Origin: Phialocephala subalpina
Taxonomy: Eukaryota; Ascomycota; Leotiomycetes; Helotiales; Mollisiaceae
Direction of reading: 5' to 3'
NCBI GenBank assembly: GCA_900073065.1
Contig: FJOG01000002.1
Span: 29,974 to 77,589, forward strand
DNA length: 47,616 nt
In this document: positions 20,580 through 31,739 of the stretch, piece by piece
How the letters are laid out: the number at the start of each line of letters is the position of its first letter
How positions within the stretch are numbered: the stretch's first letter is position 1
The notes under the pieces: model-generated
Told to the model about the DNA's origin: nothing
What the model saw: the letters and a program-made list of their open reading frames with translations, nothing else
The model's database searches: none
Made by a program: the position numbers and the translations under genes

Positions 20580-22558
20580 AGGTAAATATTTTTTATTGTA
20601 TTTCGTATTATAATACTATTATATAATACGCCAATTAATTGTTTATATACATAATTTCAGTATTAGAAATTATCCATAATTAGAAGGATTAATTAAAATA
20701 AAAAACTATTTAATAATAATAATATATTATAGAAATTATATTATTATTATTATTACTTAAAATATTTAATGAATTATTATTAAGATTTGCATTGAATTTA
20801 ATGTTTTCGAGACAAATAATCGTTGATTCTATTTGGATATAGAATTTACTAGTAATTAATCGCGTAGCAAATAATTATATAGAATTCCAAGCTTAAAATG
20901 AATTATAATTTCGAGGCTTTAAATAGTAGTAATAGTAGTTTGCTCGAGTCAATAAACATTGTAAAATCAATCAATTTACGAGAGTTGGATATAATAACTC
21001 GGAATCCACGAGCATATTTACTAAATACGTTCAGTAAATACATTAGAGCGCATAAACTAATTATTTCCCCGGGCGCGCATATAGCCTTTATTTGTATAGT
21101 ACATTTAATTAATAAATTGCATAGGGAATATTATTAGGGCTTCTTAGATTCTTGTGAATTGTTTTGGTATAATTAATATAAAGAAACATAAGTATTTTAA
21201 ATATTATACAAAGTATTATAAGAACTTGGGTTTGAATAATAATCAATAGAATAATAATAAGAATACGATTGTATTTTCCTTGCCTAAGAAAATTAAAACA
21301 TTGGATTTCGATGTATTTGATAATAGTAATGATGATTAATCAGAAAGTAACTTTATAATAACGTTTTTTATTATTTCGTTAACCAAGGGAAATATATTGC
21401 GAATCCCTTCGCTATCAAATGATATAAAGTATAATAAACTATTCGAATACTCTTTTTACTTTGGTATAATTATTGTTCATAGCCGCATTATATAGAAGTA
21501 AGAATTAATCTTGATATTTGATCAATTTCGTGAAAAAGTCGCTAGTAGTATTATTCCTCAGCCTCTCCTCTAACTTTTCTCTCCCTTTGACATTCTTAGC
21601 CTCAAGTATTACTAGCCTGGCACTTTCGAGTGCTTTTACTTCGGTTTCTGGCTTATCGGCGCTGATATCTTCGGGTTCATCCTCGGATTCGCTATCTTCT
21701 GACTCTTCGTCAGTATTGGACGATGGTAGCGCGAACAGAGAGAGTTCTCGAAGATAATAAACTACATGCTTTGAGAGCGTCTTTGCCGATATATCATCCT
21801 TTAAGCAAAGAGGGCAGGAGGTTTAGCCTGAGGTTATTTGAAGCCTTTCAAATGTGCTATTTGTCTTCTCTTGATAGCTTCTTGATATGCCTTTCAAGAA
21901 AATATTTGCTCGGGAAATCTGAACATCCAAAATAACATGTCCAAACTTTCAAATGATAATTGTCTTGGTATTGTAACCATTCATAGCGGCTTGAGAACAT
22001 TCTTCGCTCCAATACGCAATTTTCAAATAAGCAAATATAGGGCTGCACATCGGCGTAGACGTGTTCCCTTGCACCTATCAATGGTTAGTACTCGAGGAGC
22101 AAAGCACGTTTATTGAAAAATTTAAAATCGCAGATAAAAAGTTCGAAGCCGCGGACGCAAAATTCAAAATAATGGAAATTCTGAAGGTCGAAAAATACAG
22201 CAAGGAAGCGGTTCAATTACGAAAAGATTTCAAGCTGAAGTATCCTGAAGTACTACTAGATCCATTCGGGGAAAAAGTAAAGAGAGGATAGTTCTTTCTT
22301 TTCAATTTCTTTTACGGCCTTTGAGCAATTGATTTAGGGATATGGCGTTAAGATCAAGCCTTTACTTCCTTATTAATTTCTTTTATAGGTTCTCGAGCAA
22401 TTAACTTTAATAAAATTATCGAACTAATCGTGGGTATCGACGAGAATGAGCTTCTATACTTGGCGCCATACTTATATTCTATAAGTAAAACAAATTAAAT
22501 TCAAAATATTATACTATACATCCTATCTCTTCTTCTAGCAATTCGTTCAGGCCCTCTT
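20580..22558. other. AT-rich block, probable RIP-mutated repeat DNA
   Basis: From about 20,585 the composition drops sharply to long A/T runs (TTATTATTATTATTACTTAA and similar) with isolated GC-rich words such as CCCCGGGCGCGCATATAG. TpA is very common, and every frame is broken quickly. An abrupt AT-rich segment between GC-normal flanks is typical of RIP-inactivated transposons in ascomycetes. A zinc-finger relic (21,830-22,085) survives inside. A 76-codon plus-strand frame (22,061-22,291) is Lys/Glu-rich, without a known motif. Confidence 0.65.
21830..22085 (-). pseudogene. C2H2 zinc-finger protein relic
   Basis: The minus-strand frame 22,081-21,857 reads REHVYADVQPYICLFENC, then ERRMFSSRYEWLQYQDNYHL, then WTC-x-FGC and FPSKYFLERHIKKL. 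This follows the layout of a fungal C2H2-type region (HVxxDLxPYxCxxxxC, FxSRxEWxxHxxxxH, C-x-C-x-FxxxxxLxxHI). The His expected after EWLQ is Tyr/Gln here, and stops follow shortly after HIKKL. It lies in the AT-rich block and is presumably decayed. Confidence 0.45.
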
Positions 22559-24859
22559 CTACACATTCGGCGAAGATGGTGCCATAGCTTTAATATCCTC
22601 CCTATCCATCTTCGGATTACCAATATCACGCACCAAGTTCTTAAATAAACCCCTCAATCTTCTTTGATACCACCAACCACAAAAGGTCACCACCGCTAGA
22701 AATACAATAGCTGTGATGGCGCAGGGAATCCAGTACCTTTTAGCATCACGGATCTCCAATGCGTAGTTCGAGCTAATGACAACCATCACGTCACCATGAA
22801 GTTTCGTCCACCATCCTGCATTGATATCGCATTTACCGCTGTTATATACGCCCATAAGCTGCATCATCGTACCTCCAATAGAGGTGATGATACTGCCGAT
22901 TCCAAAGATAGCTGCAAGGCTGTACCAAATGATAGCCCACAATGTTTTAGTAGACCAGAATTCTTCTTTTGACCGGAGAGATTTCAGATCTGTTGGAGTA
23001 TAGAAGCCGTGCGTATCAAGGAAGCCTCCTTCTCGGAAGATAGAGAAGTATTGACCACAAGGGGCACCCGCATAGGCCCACATCCAGAGCGCAATCTGGC
23101 AGAGCTGAGCGATTGCATATATCAAGAAGGTGAAGCTGCGACAGGAGACACCGACCTGGGGCGTGTAGAAACTGGTGAGAAAAGCGAGGATGAAAGGAAT
23201 GCCCATAAGTAGGACTGTCATCCCTAGGACAATTAGCCAACTCATAATTGACATGGTTGTCGCATCCCGCAAAGCGGTCATGTCTTCATCTGGGACAAAA
23301 TCACCACGTGCTCCCGCTGTTGGTCTTCGCTCGTAGGTCCGCCATACTCTCTCGACCCAATCCTTTTTGCTTCGGCCTCGCAACCACAACCATTTTGGCT
23401 TATACCTGCTGTCATAAGCTAGCTCGAAAAGCTTATTGCCGAAGTGCTTTTTCTCAAAATGTTCCTCCGCCTCTACATCATCAAATTCAAGCGCAATAAC
23501 TCCTTCAAGGGTATTGGGATTATTGCCTGCCAGAAGAAGCCCCGAAACAATGGAAATATGTGGAATTATCATGTACCACATTCCGAATGCTAGAGCTAAA
23601 CTCGTAGCTTGGTCTCCCAAACTTGCGAGTGTCGTTCCCATCGTGTAGCCAAAAGCTCCCAGGAAAAACACAACAGGCGCACCGACAGTAGTACCGAATG
23701 AATATTGACAAGCTAGCATGGTCCGCAATCGTGTCCTCGTGCGGCCGATCTCCTTTCGGATGGATTTGGTCCGTTCAAGGGGAACTTCTTTGCAGTGAAG
23801 ATCGGTGCAGCTGGGTATTGAGCATTTAACGTCGTGCAGTGGCCACTGTCGAGGGGTTCCTACCGCGCTATCACGGTAGGATCGGAGAGGGTAGACAAGG
23901 TTTTCAATATGAGTCCATGGGGAGCTTGAGTTTTGTCGCGTGCTACCTCCGTAATTTGGCCACCGATAGTTATCCTGTTGATTTATATGATTCGAGACAA
24001 CAAGCTCTATGTCAGAATCTCTCTCCGTAGGCTCGAGGTCCAAATTTCCGACCAAAATAACGAAGAGAAGGCGAGCCCGCATATCGACGGTTAATCGAAA
24101 GTTATTCGTTTTCTCTATCAGAAAAGAGATAATCTTATGATCGAGGTATGCTTCGTAAAAGCCACTTAATATCATCGGACTTGCAAATGCGAAGCATATA
24201 CAAAGCCAGATTATAGTATCGCAACAGACACATATTCCCGCCATAATCATAGCGACAGGCGAAAGAAGCCAAGGTACCAATTCCGATAAATCTTGAACAA
24301 AGAGCTTGCGCCATATTGCAAGCTTTCGCCGTCGGGGGATCGTCAGGCAAAATATGACCGCTGGAAGCAGAAAGCCCACAAAAGGCAATACCCACTGCGA
24401 CTCGTCCCCTTTCTTAGAATCCGAGAGCTGCCACCCGGGACATGTAGACTCGAGCCATGAAGCTGGTACGGACACTATTGGTGCACCATCTCGATTGCCA
24501 TTCCAAGCGGCAGTGCAGGGAAATTGTCCTGCATTATTGGCAGCGAGGAGATCGTCGACAGTTGCTTGGATAAAATCGGGATCCTTCTTAACGACAAAGC
24601 CATTCAGAATATCCAGTGAAGCGTTCATGGCTAGAAGACAACAATGAGTGAAGTTTTGGCCTCCCAGGGACGGATTTCGGTGGAGGGCAGTGTTAGGGAG
24701 GAGCGTAAGATTTGTCAGTTGCCAAAAAGCATCTGACAAGGATGTAAAGTTCCCTTGACCGTAGCCTTGGGATTGCGTAGCGCTAGAGAACGGGGATATT
24801 GCAGCAAGTAAGAGGTAGAAATACCACCTTGAACAGCCTGTTGGTCGATGGAATTCCAT
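22559..24859 (-). CDS. Uncharacterised multi-pass membrane protein (766 aa)
   Basis: This is a single uninterrupted frame. It is open upstream to an ATG at 24,991, but I prefer the ATG at 24,859 because it places a clear signal-anchor (RWYFYLLLAAISPFSSA, residues 11-27) at the N-terminus. An extracytoplasmic domain of about 125 residues follows, with N-glycosylation sites (NFT, NLT, NAS) and Cys at 73/74, 115 and 140. Then come membrane segments near residues 156-174, 194-212 and 214-233, a cytoplasmic Arg-rich region, and at least five or six more hydrophobic segments in the C-terminal half, including GAPVVFFLGAFGYTMGTTLA, MSWLIVLGMTVLLMGIPFIL and WIPCAITAIVFLAVVTFCGW. I recognise no named family; it resembles hypothetical polytopic proteins common in filamentous ascomycetes. 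No catalytic motif is visible. It lies between two AT-rich blocks but has normal codon use and no premature stop. Confidence 0.8.
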   Translation of the reverse strand: MEFHRPTGCSRWYFYLLLAAISPFSSATQSQGYGQGNFTSLSDAFWQLTNLTLLPNTALHRNPSLGGQNFTHCCLLAMNASLDILNGFVVKKDPDFIQATVDDLLAANNAGQFPCTAAWNGNRDGAPIVSVPASWLESTCPGWQLSDSKKGDESQWVLPFVGFLLPAVIFCLTIPRRRKLAIWRKLFVQDLSELVPWLLSPVAMIMAGICVCCDTIIWLCICFAFASPMILSGFYEAYLDHKIISFLIEKTNNFRLTVDMRARLLFVILVGNLDLEPTERDSDIELVVSNHINQQDNYRWPNYGGSTRQNSSSPWTHIENLVYPLRSYRDSAVGTPRQWPLHDVKCSIPSCTDLHCKEVPLERTKSIRKEIGRTRTRLRTMLACQYSFGTTVGAPVVFFLGAFGYTMGTTLASLGDQATSLALAFGMWYMIIPHISIVSGLLLAGNNPNTLEGVIALEFDDVEAEEHFEKKHFGNKLFELAYDSRYKPKWLWLRGRSKKDWVERVWRTYERRPTAGARGDFVPDEDMTALRDATTMSIMSWLIVLGMTVLLMGIPFILAFLTSFYTPQVGVSCRSFTFLIYAIAQLCQIALWMWAYAGAPCGQYFSIFREGGFLDTHGFYTPTDLKSLRSKEEFWSTKTLWAIIWYSLAAIFGIGSIITSIGGTMMQLMGVYNSGKCDINAGWWTKLHGDVMVVISSNYALEIRDAKRYWIPCAITAIVFLAVVTFCGWWYQRRLRGLFKNLVRDIGNPKMDREDIKAMAPSSPNV

Positions 24860-25389
24860 ATTAATGAGTTTGCGCGATTCTCTTAGAAGCTTTCCAAAGA
24901 ACGTCCCGTCAGAGTTGCGTGGATCCCGGGTTGATATAAGACGAGGCCAGGAAGTGGGGCTGTCAATATTCAAGCTGTCGACTCCGGCCACTTGGAGATT
25001 GAGTCCATGGTGCTTCGACTAACATGGTTGACTATGTTTGTGGCGTCGCGCCGCGACGTAGTCCTTGTGGGAATACTTCGAAGTACACCTGGTTACAAGG
25101 CTACCCTGCTTAAGGTGACCTTGAAGGGATGAAATGCTGGCGCAAGTCTGGCGAGATGACTCGTTGTGTGGAATGGCTTATGCACCGCCGCGTTCGCACA
25201 TCATTTTTCACTCTCTTGGGCGTTCAGCTTAAAGCGGGGTAACGTTATCTATTAACTGAAAAGGGAAAGATGTCGTATGCTCCGCCTCCGCCACAAGTAA
25301 CCAACAGCAGAAAATCCTATTAACCCCTAACCTTCCCATGAAGAAAATAAGGCTGGTAAAGCTAAGGGCGTTATTATTCAGGTAGCCTA
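24860..25389. other. Upstream region of the membrane-protein gene; no other gene seen
   Basis: GC-normal spacer that should hold the minus-strand promoter of the 766-aa gene. No TATA element or operator can be assigned with confidence. The upstream ATG at 24,991 is in frame and could give a 44-residue N-terminal extension. Confidence 0.4.
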
Positions 25390-25674
25390 TGGATAATTGA
25401 AATAAGTTAAGCGGGGTGGGGTCGAGTTAAATTTCAGAAGAAAATAAAATCTTTAAATCAAATATAAAAATTTTATATTAGAAGTATTATAATAAATTTG
25501 AGCGCGCTATAAAACTTACTTTGGATTCGTTAATTTCGTAATAAATAATATATAATTACTTTAAATATTATAGAATATGAATAATATATATAAATAACAG
25601 TTTTGAAATTCTTAAATATATAATTAAAATTTCAATTTTTTTTAAAATTCTATATTATAAAAATATAAATTTAA
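25390..25674. other. AT-rich block at the 3' end of the protease gene
   Basis: About 285 bp of strongly AT-rich sequence (AAAATTTTATATTA-type runs). It begins sharply after GGTGGGGTCGAG (about 25,415) and continues into the last codons of the S41 gene. Probably RIP-altered repeat DNA. It should also contain the gene's polyadenylation region. Confidence 0.55.
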
Positions 25675-28143
25675 TTATATTTCTATTAATATCGGGATCA
25701 TTACGATTATTATACCAACCCAAATACTTCTTCCTACAAGCTTATCCATACTACTCGTCTTCGGCTTTATCCCTAACAGCTCACTTGTATTGTTCACCCC
25801 AAGCCTGAACAACGGATCCACGCTCTGACTCGATACATTCATTGCGACCCTACTTCCTTCCACACAAAATGCGGCAGGATCCGTCCACGTCGCATCCACC
25901 GTCCTCTGCCATGTCGCGGTTGGGCTACTGATCATCTCCTTGGTGTAGAAAATCCTGCAGTTGGCAGGCTGCCACAGAAACTGAAGTGGTGTTTGCGAAT
26001 CTGTCGCAGCGAATGCGTTCTTCCCATTCACGGCCCCAGGATTGTCGACGCTCGTCAATCTCTTCAGCGCATAGCCATCCGCAAGCACTCCCAACTCGCC
26101 AGCTTGCAACTCAGCTTTCCTCTCGGAAGGACTGAGTGCGATCACAGCGCTGGCTGCTGCCGAAATTTCATCGAGAGGGAAGACTTGTGCCCCTTCAACA
26201 CCGGCAACTGACTGCATCGGTCCTGTTTGAGGCCGTCCACCGACCACAGTCGTCTTGATGTTGAGTTGTAGGATCATGAGGTAGGAGAAGATCGTGCATG
26301 TTGATCCGCAGGTGCCGTCCGTGAGGAGCACAACATTTTCAGCTGCGAAGACGGAAGGCGGAGGATTGGATCGGGTTCCAGTTCCTGTGAGATTGAACTC
26401 TGCGCTCGTTTGATTCAATGGTGCTTGTTGATAAGCAGTGAAGAGCTCGCCTTTCAATGAGACAGGTCCGAGAATGTCTTCGACTGTATCGAGGTTGCTA
26501 CCATCGGGTCCGAATACACCTCCCGGAACAAGATTGCTTGTGACGACGCTATTTTGCAGCACCGAAAACGCATTTTCCTCAACAGCATTGGTTGCACTGA
26601 AGTTGTTGGGTATCGAATTCGAAATGCGGGCCATGTTGACAAGACTATCGGCGAGACGCAGGTTGTCGGCTTGGAAGCGCTGAACGTCGGGGAAGAGCTG
26701 TGATAATCAGCATGACATTTATTGTAGTGGTATGCTTGCTTACCTGGGCAAAGAGCTCGTATCCAGCGACTACGAAGCCTCCACCATTGGCAGAAACATC
26801 GATAATCAATCTCGTTTTTCCAGCTACTTTGCACTTTGATAGGAACGATGCGACGGCTGATTGGAAGTTGGTCAAGTACTCGATTGAGCCAATGTTTCCG
26901 GCAGGTGAAAATGCCGAAACTGAGAGTACAGCAACATTATCGTATCCCGTTCCATCTAGGAAGTACCCAGCAGTCGTGTTCGCGCCACTGTCGCGCACAA
27001 TTGGAAATGGATATCCAGATATTGTGGGTGCTGGGGCTGCCAATGTATTGACGGAAGGTGAAGCGCTGCTTGTCGATGTGCTGGTTGGCGTTGGGGTGGC
27101 TGAGGAGGTTGTGTTTGCTGCTTGCGATTGAGTTGAATTCGGGTTTAAGAACTTGTTGTAGAAGTCTTCTCCAGTATTGACACCTGTAAAATTGATACCT
27201 GGCCGGATGATTGCAAAACTTTGTTCTGTTTTTTCCTGACCATTGTCATAGGTGAGGGTCACACTCGATCCTTGGAATGCGAGCGAGGCGGCGACGGTCA
27301 GCATCCCAGTTGGATTGGCATACGTTTTGAACATCGAGTTCCATTGCGAGTCTGGGTCCTGGAAGCTGCTGAACTTAAGGTTGACATCCGAGATGAACGT
27401 CGCAGCATCTTGGCCATTGATCTTGGTGATAGCAGGGGCAACAGTATTGTTGTTGAGAGCAGCTGCAGAACATGAGCGACGTCATGGAAGTAAACAAGAA
27501 GCAATCACCTAGGTTATACAGCTTCGGAACCTCTTTGCCATCCTTGGATACTGATATGATGTCTGAAGAGAGGGTATTCCTGAATCCGAATGTCTTGAAC
27601 ACATCTTAACGATATGCGAAATGGCCATCATGAGCTGAGACAAACAACTTGAAGATCGAAAGCTGAAAGTCGTATTCACTTGCAAACCCTCCAGCCGCTG
27701 CCGTTGTTGAGATGTTATCCAAACCGCCCTCAATGTCCGTAGCTGGGAGCATGTATGATGCAGGTGGATCCTTCAACCAAGCCAACGTGCTCTGCCATTG
27801 GACGAATGCTTTCAAGCTCTTCACGAGTGCTTTCGCTGGCTCGGGTTTGTTGGGTACGGATTGGAGACAGTCCATGGCAAGCTGCGCTGAGACTTGCGGT
27901 GTAGCTAGGTTGAAATGTTGGCATGTAGCTGCGGAGTCTGTTGAATCTGTACGCACCTGATGGATTCCGCGAGAGGAATGCCGCGGTCGCGGGTGCTATC
28001 TGAGCACATGCTGATGAATTGACAGCTCTTGGATGGTGAGGTGCCGGCACCGCAAACACAGTACCAGTAGCGATGACCAAAAAACACCAACTGATTCTCA
28101 TAACTGCTGATAGCCCAGCTATCCTCTGACTTCCTGAACTCAT
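25675..28143 (-). pseudogene. Secreted S41-type (CPAF-like) serine protease gene with one in-frame stop
   Basis: Four exons join in frame: 28,143-27,957, 27,904-27,509, 27,462-26,744 and 26,697-25,675; the introns are 52, 46 and 46 bp with GT-AG ends. The product starts with a signal peptide (from the second Met at 28,101: MRISWCFLVIATGTVFAVPA). It contains the conserved SAHDGHFAY block, an S/T-rich linker, IIDVSANGGG (the GNGGG-type loop) and TDGTCGSTCTIFSYLM, which carries the likely nucleophile Ser of peptidase family S41. A hydrophobic C-terminus (SIWVGIIIVMIPILIEI) suggests a membrane or GPI-type anchor. Codon 162 is TAA (27,608-27,606), between HFAYR and DVFKTFGF, with the frame intact on both sides. 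No intron could remove it without losing the conserved HDGHF block. The total is 775 codons including this and the final stop. It is either a recent pseudogene, a read-through case or a sequence error. The neighbouring 3' flank is RIP-like AT-rich DNA. Confidence 0.8.
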
Positions 28144-29343
28144 CTTGGAAACGAAACGTGGAAAAGCAGACCAGCACTCACACCCTCGCCGTCCACTTGG
28201 AACGACGACGGCACTTCATGATCTTATGGTTGCGCCCAGCTCAAGGGTGAAAATGCTCATGTGCTTTGGCCAAGAAAAATGAAGGCATTCAGAAACACGA
28301 TGCACCTCAAACTCGCGATAAGCTCCTTGGAACTCTTATCCCAGGTCTGTGCCATCCGATTGAAGAGGATGCTTTGTACGGCTGTACCGAACGCTTGGCA
28401 CTCCCGAACCTTTGGTTTATCATACTTGATTGATTGGTCTGAAGAATATAAGGTTGCCATGTGAAGATTTTCGGAGGACGCCCCAGCCGCATTTGTCCTT
28501 GTCCCTGCTCTGATCTGAAGCATGGACTCGGCTGGTGAAGGCGTGCATTGGATATCCTTGCGAGGGCTGTGTATCTGGGAAGTGGAAGTCTGGACTGCTT
28601 TTCTAGTTCATTGAGAGCTGATACAATCTGATAATTTGATGTTGCGATGACGATGTGGAAGGAGAAAAATCAATTGAGATGGGTGTGGCAGAATTCGTTT
28701 CGCTTTCCCGTTCAACGCTAATCTGGCGCTACCTCGATAGCGACCAAGCCCTAACTATTTTTCACCTGCAAATGGGGAAACGAAGAATCAGGAGTGGTTC
28801 TTATGATATCTGATAAGCATGGCGACCTATTCAAGACTATTGAGTTTGAGGAGATACTCTTTCGTCCTGCTTGACTTAAGAGGCAGTCAGAACGAAACTT
28901 GTCGATCCTCACTTTGGCCTTCATAATAGGCTAGCGGATATCAGAAACGCCTCGAGCACACGGCCGGGGAATTCCCATTTCCCACCGCCATCGCGGGACG
29001 CGGAAACTGACCCGGTACATCTGTGCCACACCAATCCCGACTGCTTTGAAGGAAAGTTTTCGGTAAATTTTGAAGTAGCCGCAAAATTGATCAGTCGATC
29101 ATGCGCCCCCTATCCGAGCGAAACCTTTCGAATAGTACATTCCATTGAGCTGATGGTTGGACCAGCGATATGGCTGGTGCAAATTGCGAACTTTGGCGGG
29201 GACTACCGCTCTCTCCCAGCAGCCCATTTAACTTTGGATACAAAGGATGCTATCACCGACACAGCAAAATAAATCCGCATCTGCATCATTGATAGTTCCA
29301 GTTACCATTCTGGAAACAGAAATTGCAGGAGCTAAGACTAATC
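28144..29343. other. Divergent intergenic region between the protease and HET genes
   Basis: About 1.2 kb that should hold the minus-strand promoter of the S41 gene and the plus-strand promoter of the HET gene. An 88-codon minus-strand frame (28,257-28,523) has no motif and is probably chance. No clear operator is seen. Confidence 0.4.
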
Positions 29344-31561
29344 ATGCTAACACTAGGGAGTTGGCTGTCCGTGGATGGGCTGCTGGACAAGACGGCCGCG
29401 AGGCTTCGGACGAAGGGAGAAGTGCAGCAAATGAGAGGAGACAAGAAATCCCTCTGCAAGCCATGTCGTCAACTTCATCTCAAATTCCTTCTTAGCTTGG
29501 TGAAAGAACAAAAGATTGAACGGCTTCTCCAGCATATAGGCGTCTCTGACTGCCCCCTCTGCAGTCTCATACTTTCGCGGGTCCCCCAAGAGCTCCTTTT
29601 ACCTCAGCGACAAGGAATTCAAACTTTTGGCAGCTCAATCGCGGTCAAAGCCAAGAAGGGGTGCCTATACATATCGTTGGACGGTACGGCGCGAGGAGTG
29701 ATTCGAAAGGTGTGTTAAGACCCTCCATGCTGGTTCAATCAAATACTTATGAGCCTAGGCTTCCGATGGCGACCTAGAGGAACTACAAAGAGATGGTGGG
29801 GACTCAATCAATTGCTCTCTTATCAAATCCTGGCTCCGTCATTGCCAACACAAACATGGAGATGAATGCAATGTCAGCGACTTTGCGCTTGCAAGATACC
29901 GCTATCCCATCGAGTTAACCTTAGTGGACACCATAAAGAGGAGGATTGTTGAAGGAGAGTCAGACTGCAGATACATCGCGCTGAGCTACGTTTGGGGCGG
30001 AGTTAAAATGTCTATGATGACTACAGAAAACTTTGACTCCCTCCGGAAAGACGGATCATTATCCTCTGACAGACCTGATATCCCAAGTGTTTTGAAAGAT
30101 GCAATGGAGCTTGTATCTCGCATTGGAGAGAGATATCTTTGGGTCGACGCTCTTTGTATTCAGCAAGACTCCCCGGAAAAGCACAAAGATCTTGCACGAA
30201 TGGACGTCATTTATTCACACGCTCTATTCACTCTAATTGCTGTCAACGGAACGGATGCAAATGTGCCCCTACCTGGACTACGGCCAAGGTCAAGACTACC
30301 TTTGAAGCCCGTTGTCCATATAGCAGACCACGTCCTAATTTCAGGGCCGCCCTGTCTAGACGAAGTATTGAAGTCCTCGAAATATGAGACCCGTGGGTGG
30401 ACGCTCCAGGAAAGAGTGCTCTCCAGAAGATGTCTATACATCTCAGAGCAGGGAATGTACTTCCAGTGCAACACCTCAACTTGGTCAGAGACAACAGGCT
30501 TTAAGGGCCATAGACGGGAACATAATCAATTGAGCAAATTCAACTCCATTCGGTTGCGTGGTAGTGTCTTAGCCCAAACTCTGGGAGTGGGCTCCTCTAC
30601 AAGGGCTACCTTACAGATTTGGTCCCAAGCGTTATTAATCTATTACAAACTGGTCGAGCTATATTCGTCTAGAAGTTTATCCTACCCAGATGATGTACTC
30701 AATGCCTTTGCAGGATTCAGTTCGGTATTTGCGGAATCCTGTGGAGGCGGTTTCGTCGCTGGGCTTCCAACAGCGGTTCTGGCTGCCTCTCTACTCTGGG
30801 TTTCGAAAAGCCCGTTTTCGCGCAGGCCCAGTTGTCGGGGTACACTATTTCCATCCTGGTCATGGATAGGTTGGGAGGGGCCTGTTACATACCTATACAG
30901 CCCGCCATCCAACCACGATGAGGGATCAACTTCTGAAACTCGGTCGGAGATGCAGAACCTGGAGATTTTACTAGACGATCCTTCAAACGCAAGTATCAGA
31001 CTCAATGACTTCGAAGATGAGGAGGCGCTTCTTGCCGTAGGCATCGTCCAGGTTTTTTCCCTAGGCAAAGCCCATAACGTTACTGTCAGAGCACGCAGCG
31101 CTGAGCCGGCTTCTGAAGACCTTCCTCCGGTCGACATTCTTCGATTTCATGCGTGGATCGTCGAAACGCAAGCGTTCAATATATTCCAAAATCGCGGAAT
31201 ATCTCACCCTTCTTCTATAAACCCAATGCTTTCCGTCTGCTGTTGCGGCTCTAAGAAGCGATGTGGCGCATTGTTCGGTGTGCAACAGTCTGATTCTGCG
31301 AGAATCGGTCTTGGAGATTGTCGGTTCAAGCTCGTGGCAATATCCCGCCAGAAAACAAGTTGGAAAAAACAGAACGACTACCCAGTGTTACAAGCGCTGG
31401 GAATTTCTGCGTATGGTGAAGACTGGGACTTTATGAATGTGATGCTTATCAAACGCGGTGAAAATGGGAAATATTTTGAGCGCGCAGGAATGGGAGTTAT
31501 CCGATATAAGACATATGAGAAAGAAGTAATATCGTACTGGGCCTCGATTCTTCTTGGATAA
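29344..31561 (+). CDS. HET-domain (heterokaryon incompatibility) protein, 722 aa
   Basis: Two exons, 29,344-29,709 and 29,759-31,561, join in frame across a 49-bp intron (GTGTGT to CCTAG). Start choice: ATG 29,344 is the first in frame; ATG 29,431, which sits only seven codons before the CxxC motif, is a good alternative. The N-terminus has two CxxC pairs (C38/C41 in LCKPC and C70/C73 in CPLC), a layout common in fungal HET proteins. It is followed by WLRHCQHKHGDEC, the HET block YIALSYVWGG (about 195-203), WVDALCIQQD (about 250-259), the VIYSHALFTLIAV block and RGWTLQERVLSRR. A long C-terminal part with IGWEGP and a Cys-rich CCCGSKKRC patch has no named domain. Such proteins trigger cell death on non-self contact; the partner is unknown here. 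The gene is intact, unlike the second HET sequence at 37.3 kb. Confidence 0.88.
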
Positions 31562-31739
31562 TCGGGTTAGGCTACGCCTGATATTTGCAGCCGAATTATA
31601 CGAATTTTACGAACAAATTGGACCTCAAATTCGACGAATTTTAAGTTTTCGGATTCGAGATCCCTAGCCTCTAATTCGTCGGTTTTGAGGGTTTTGCGAG
31701 TCTGATTCGCGAATTTTATAAAGAATCTATTCAATGGGC
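31562..31739. repeat. Short AT-rich segment with CGAATTTTACG motifs
   Basis: Directly after the HET stop codon, repeated CGAATTTTA/CGACGAATTTT motifs occur. The 22-bp word at 31,624-31,645 matches 34,669-34,690 at 19 positions, and ACGAATTTTACG is shared exactly (31,600-31,611 and 34,678-34,689). It may be the end of a mobile element, or HET 3' UTR derived from one. Confidence 0.4.

Noticed and set aside
28257..28523. 88-codon minus-strand frame upstream of the protease gene
   Set aside because: No motif or splice link to the protease. It lies in the divergent promoter region.
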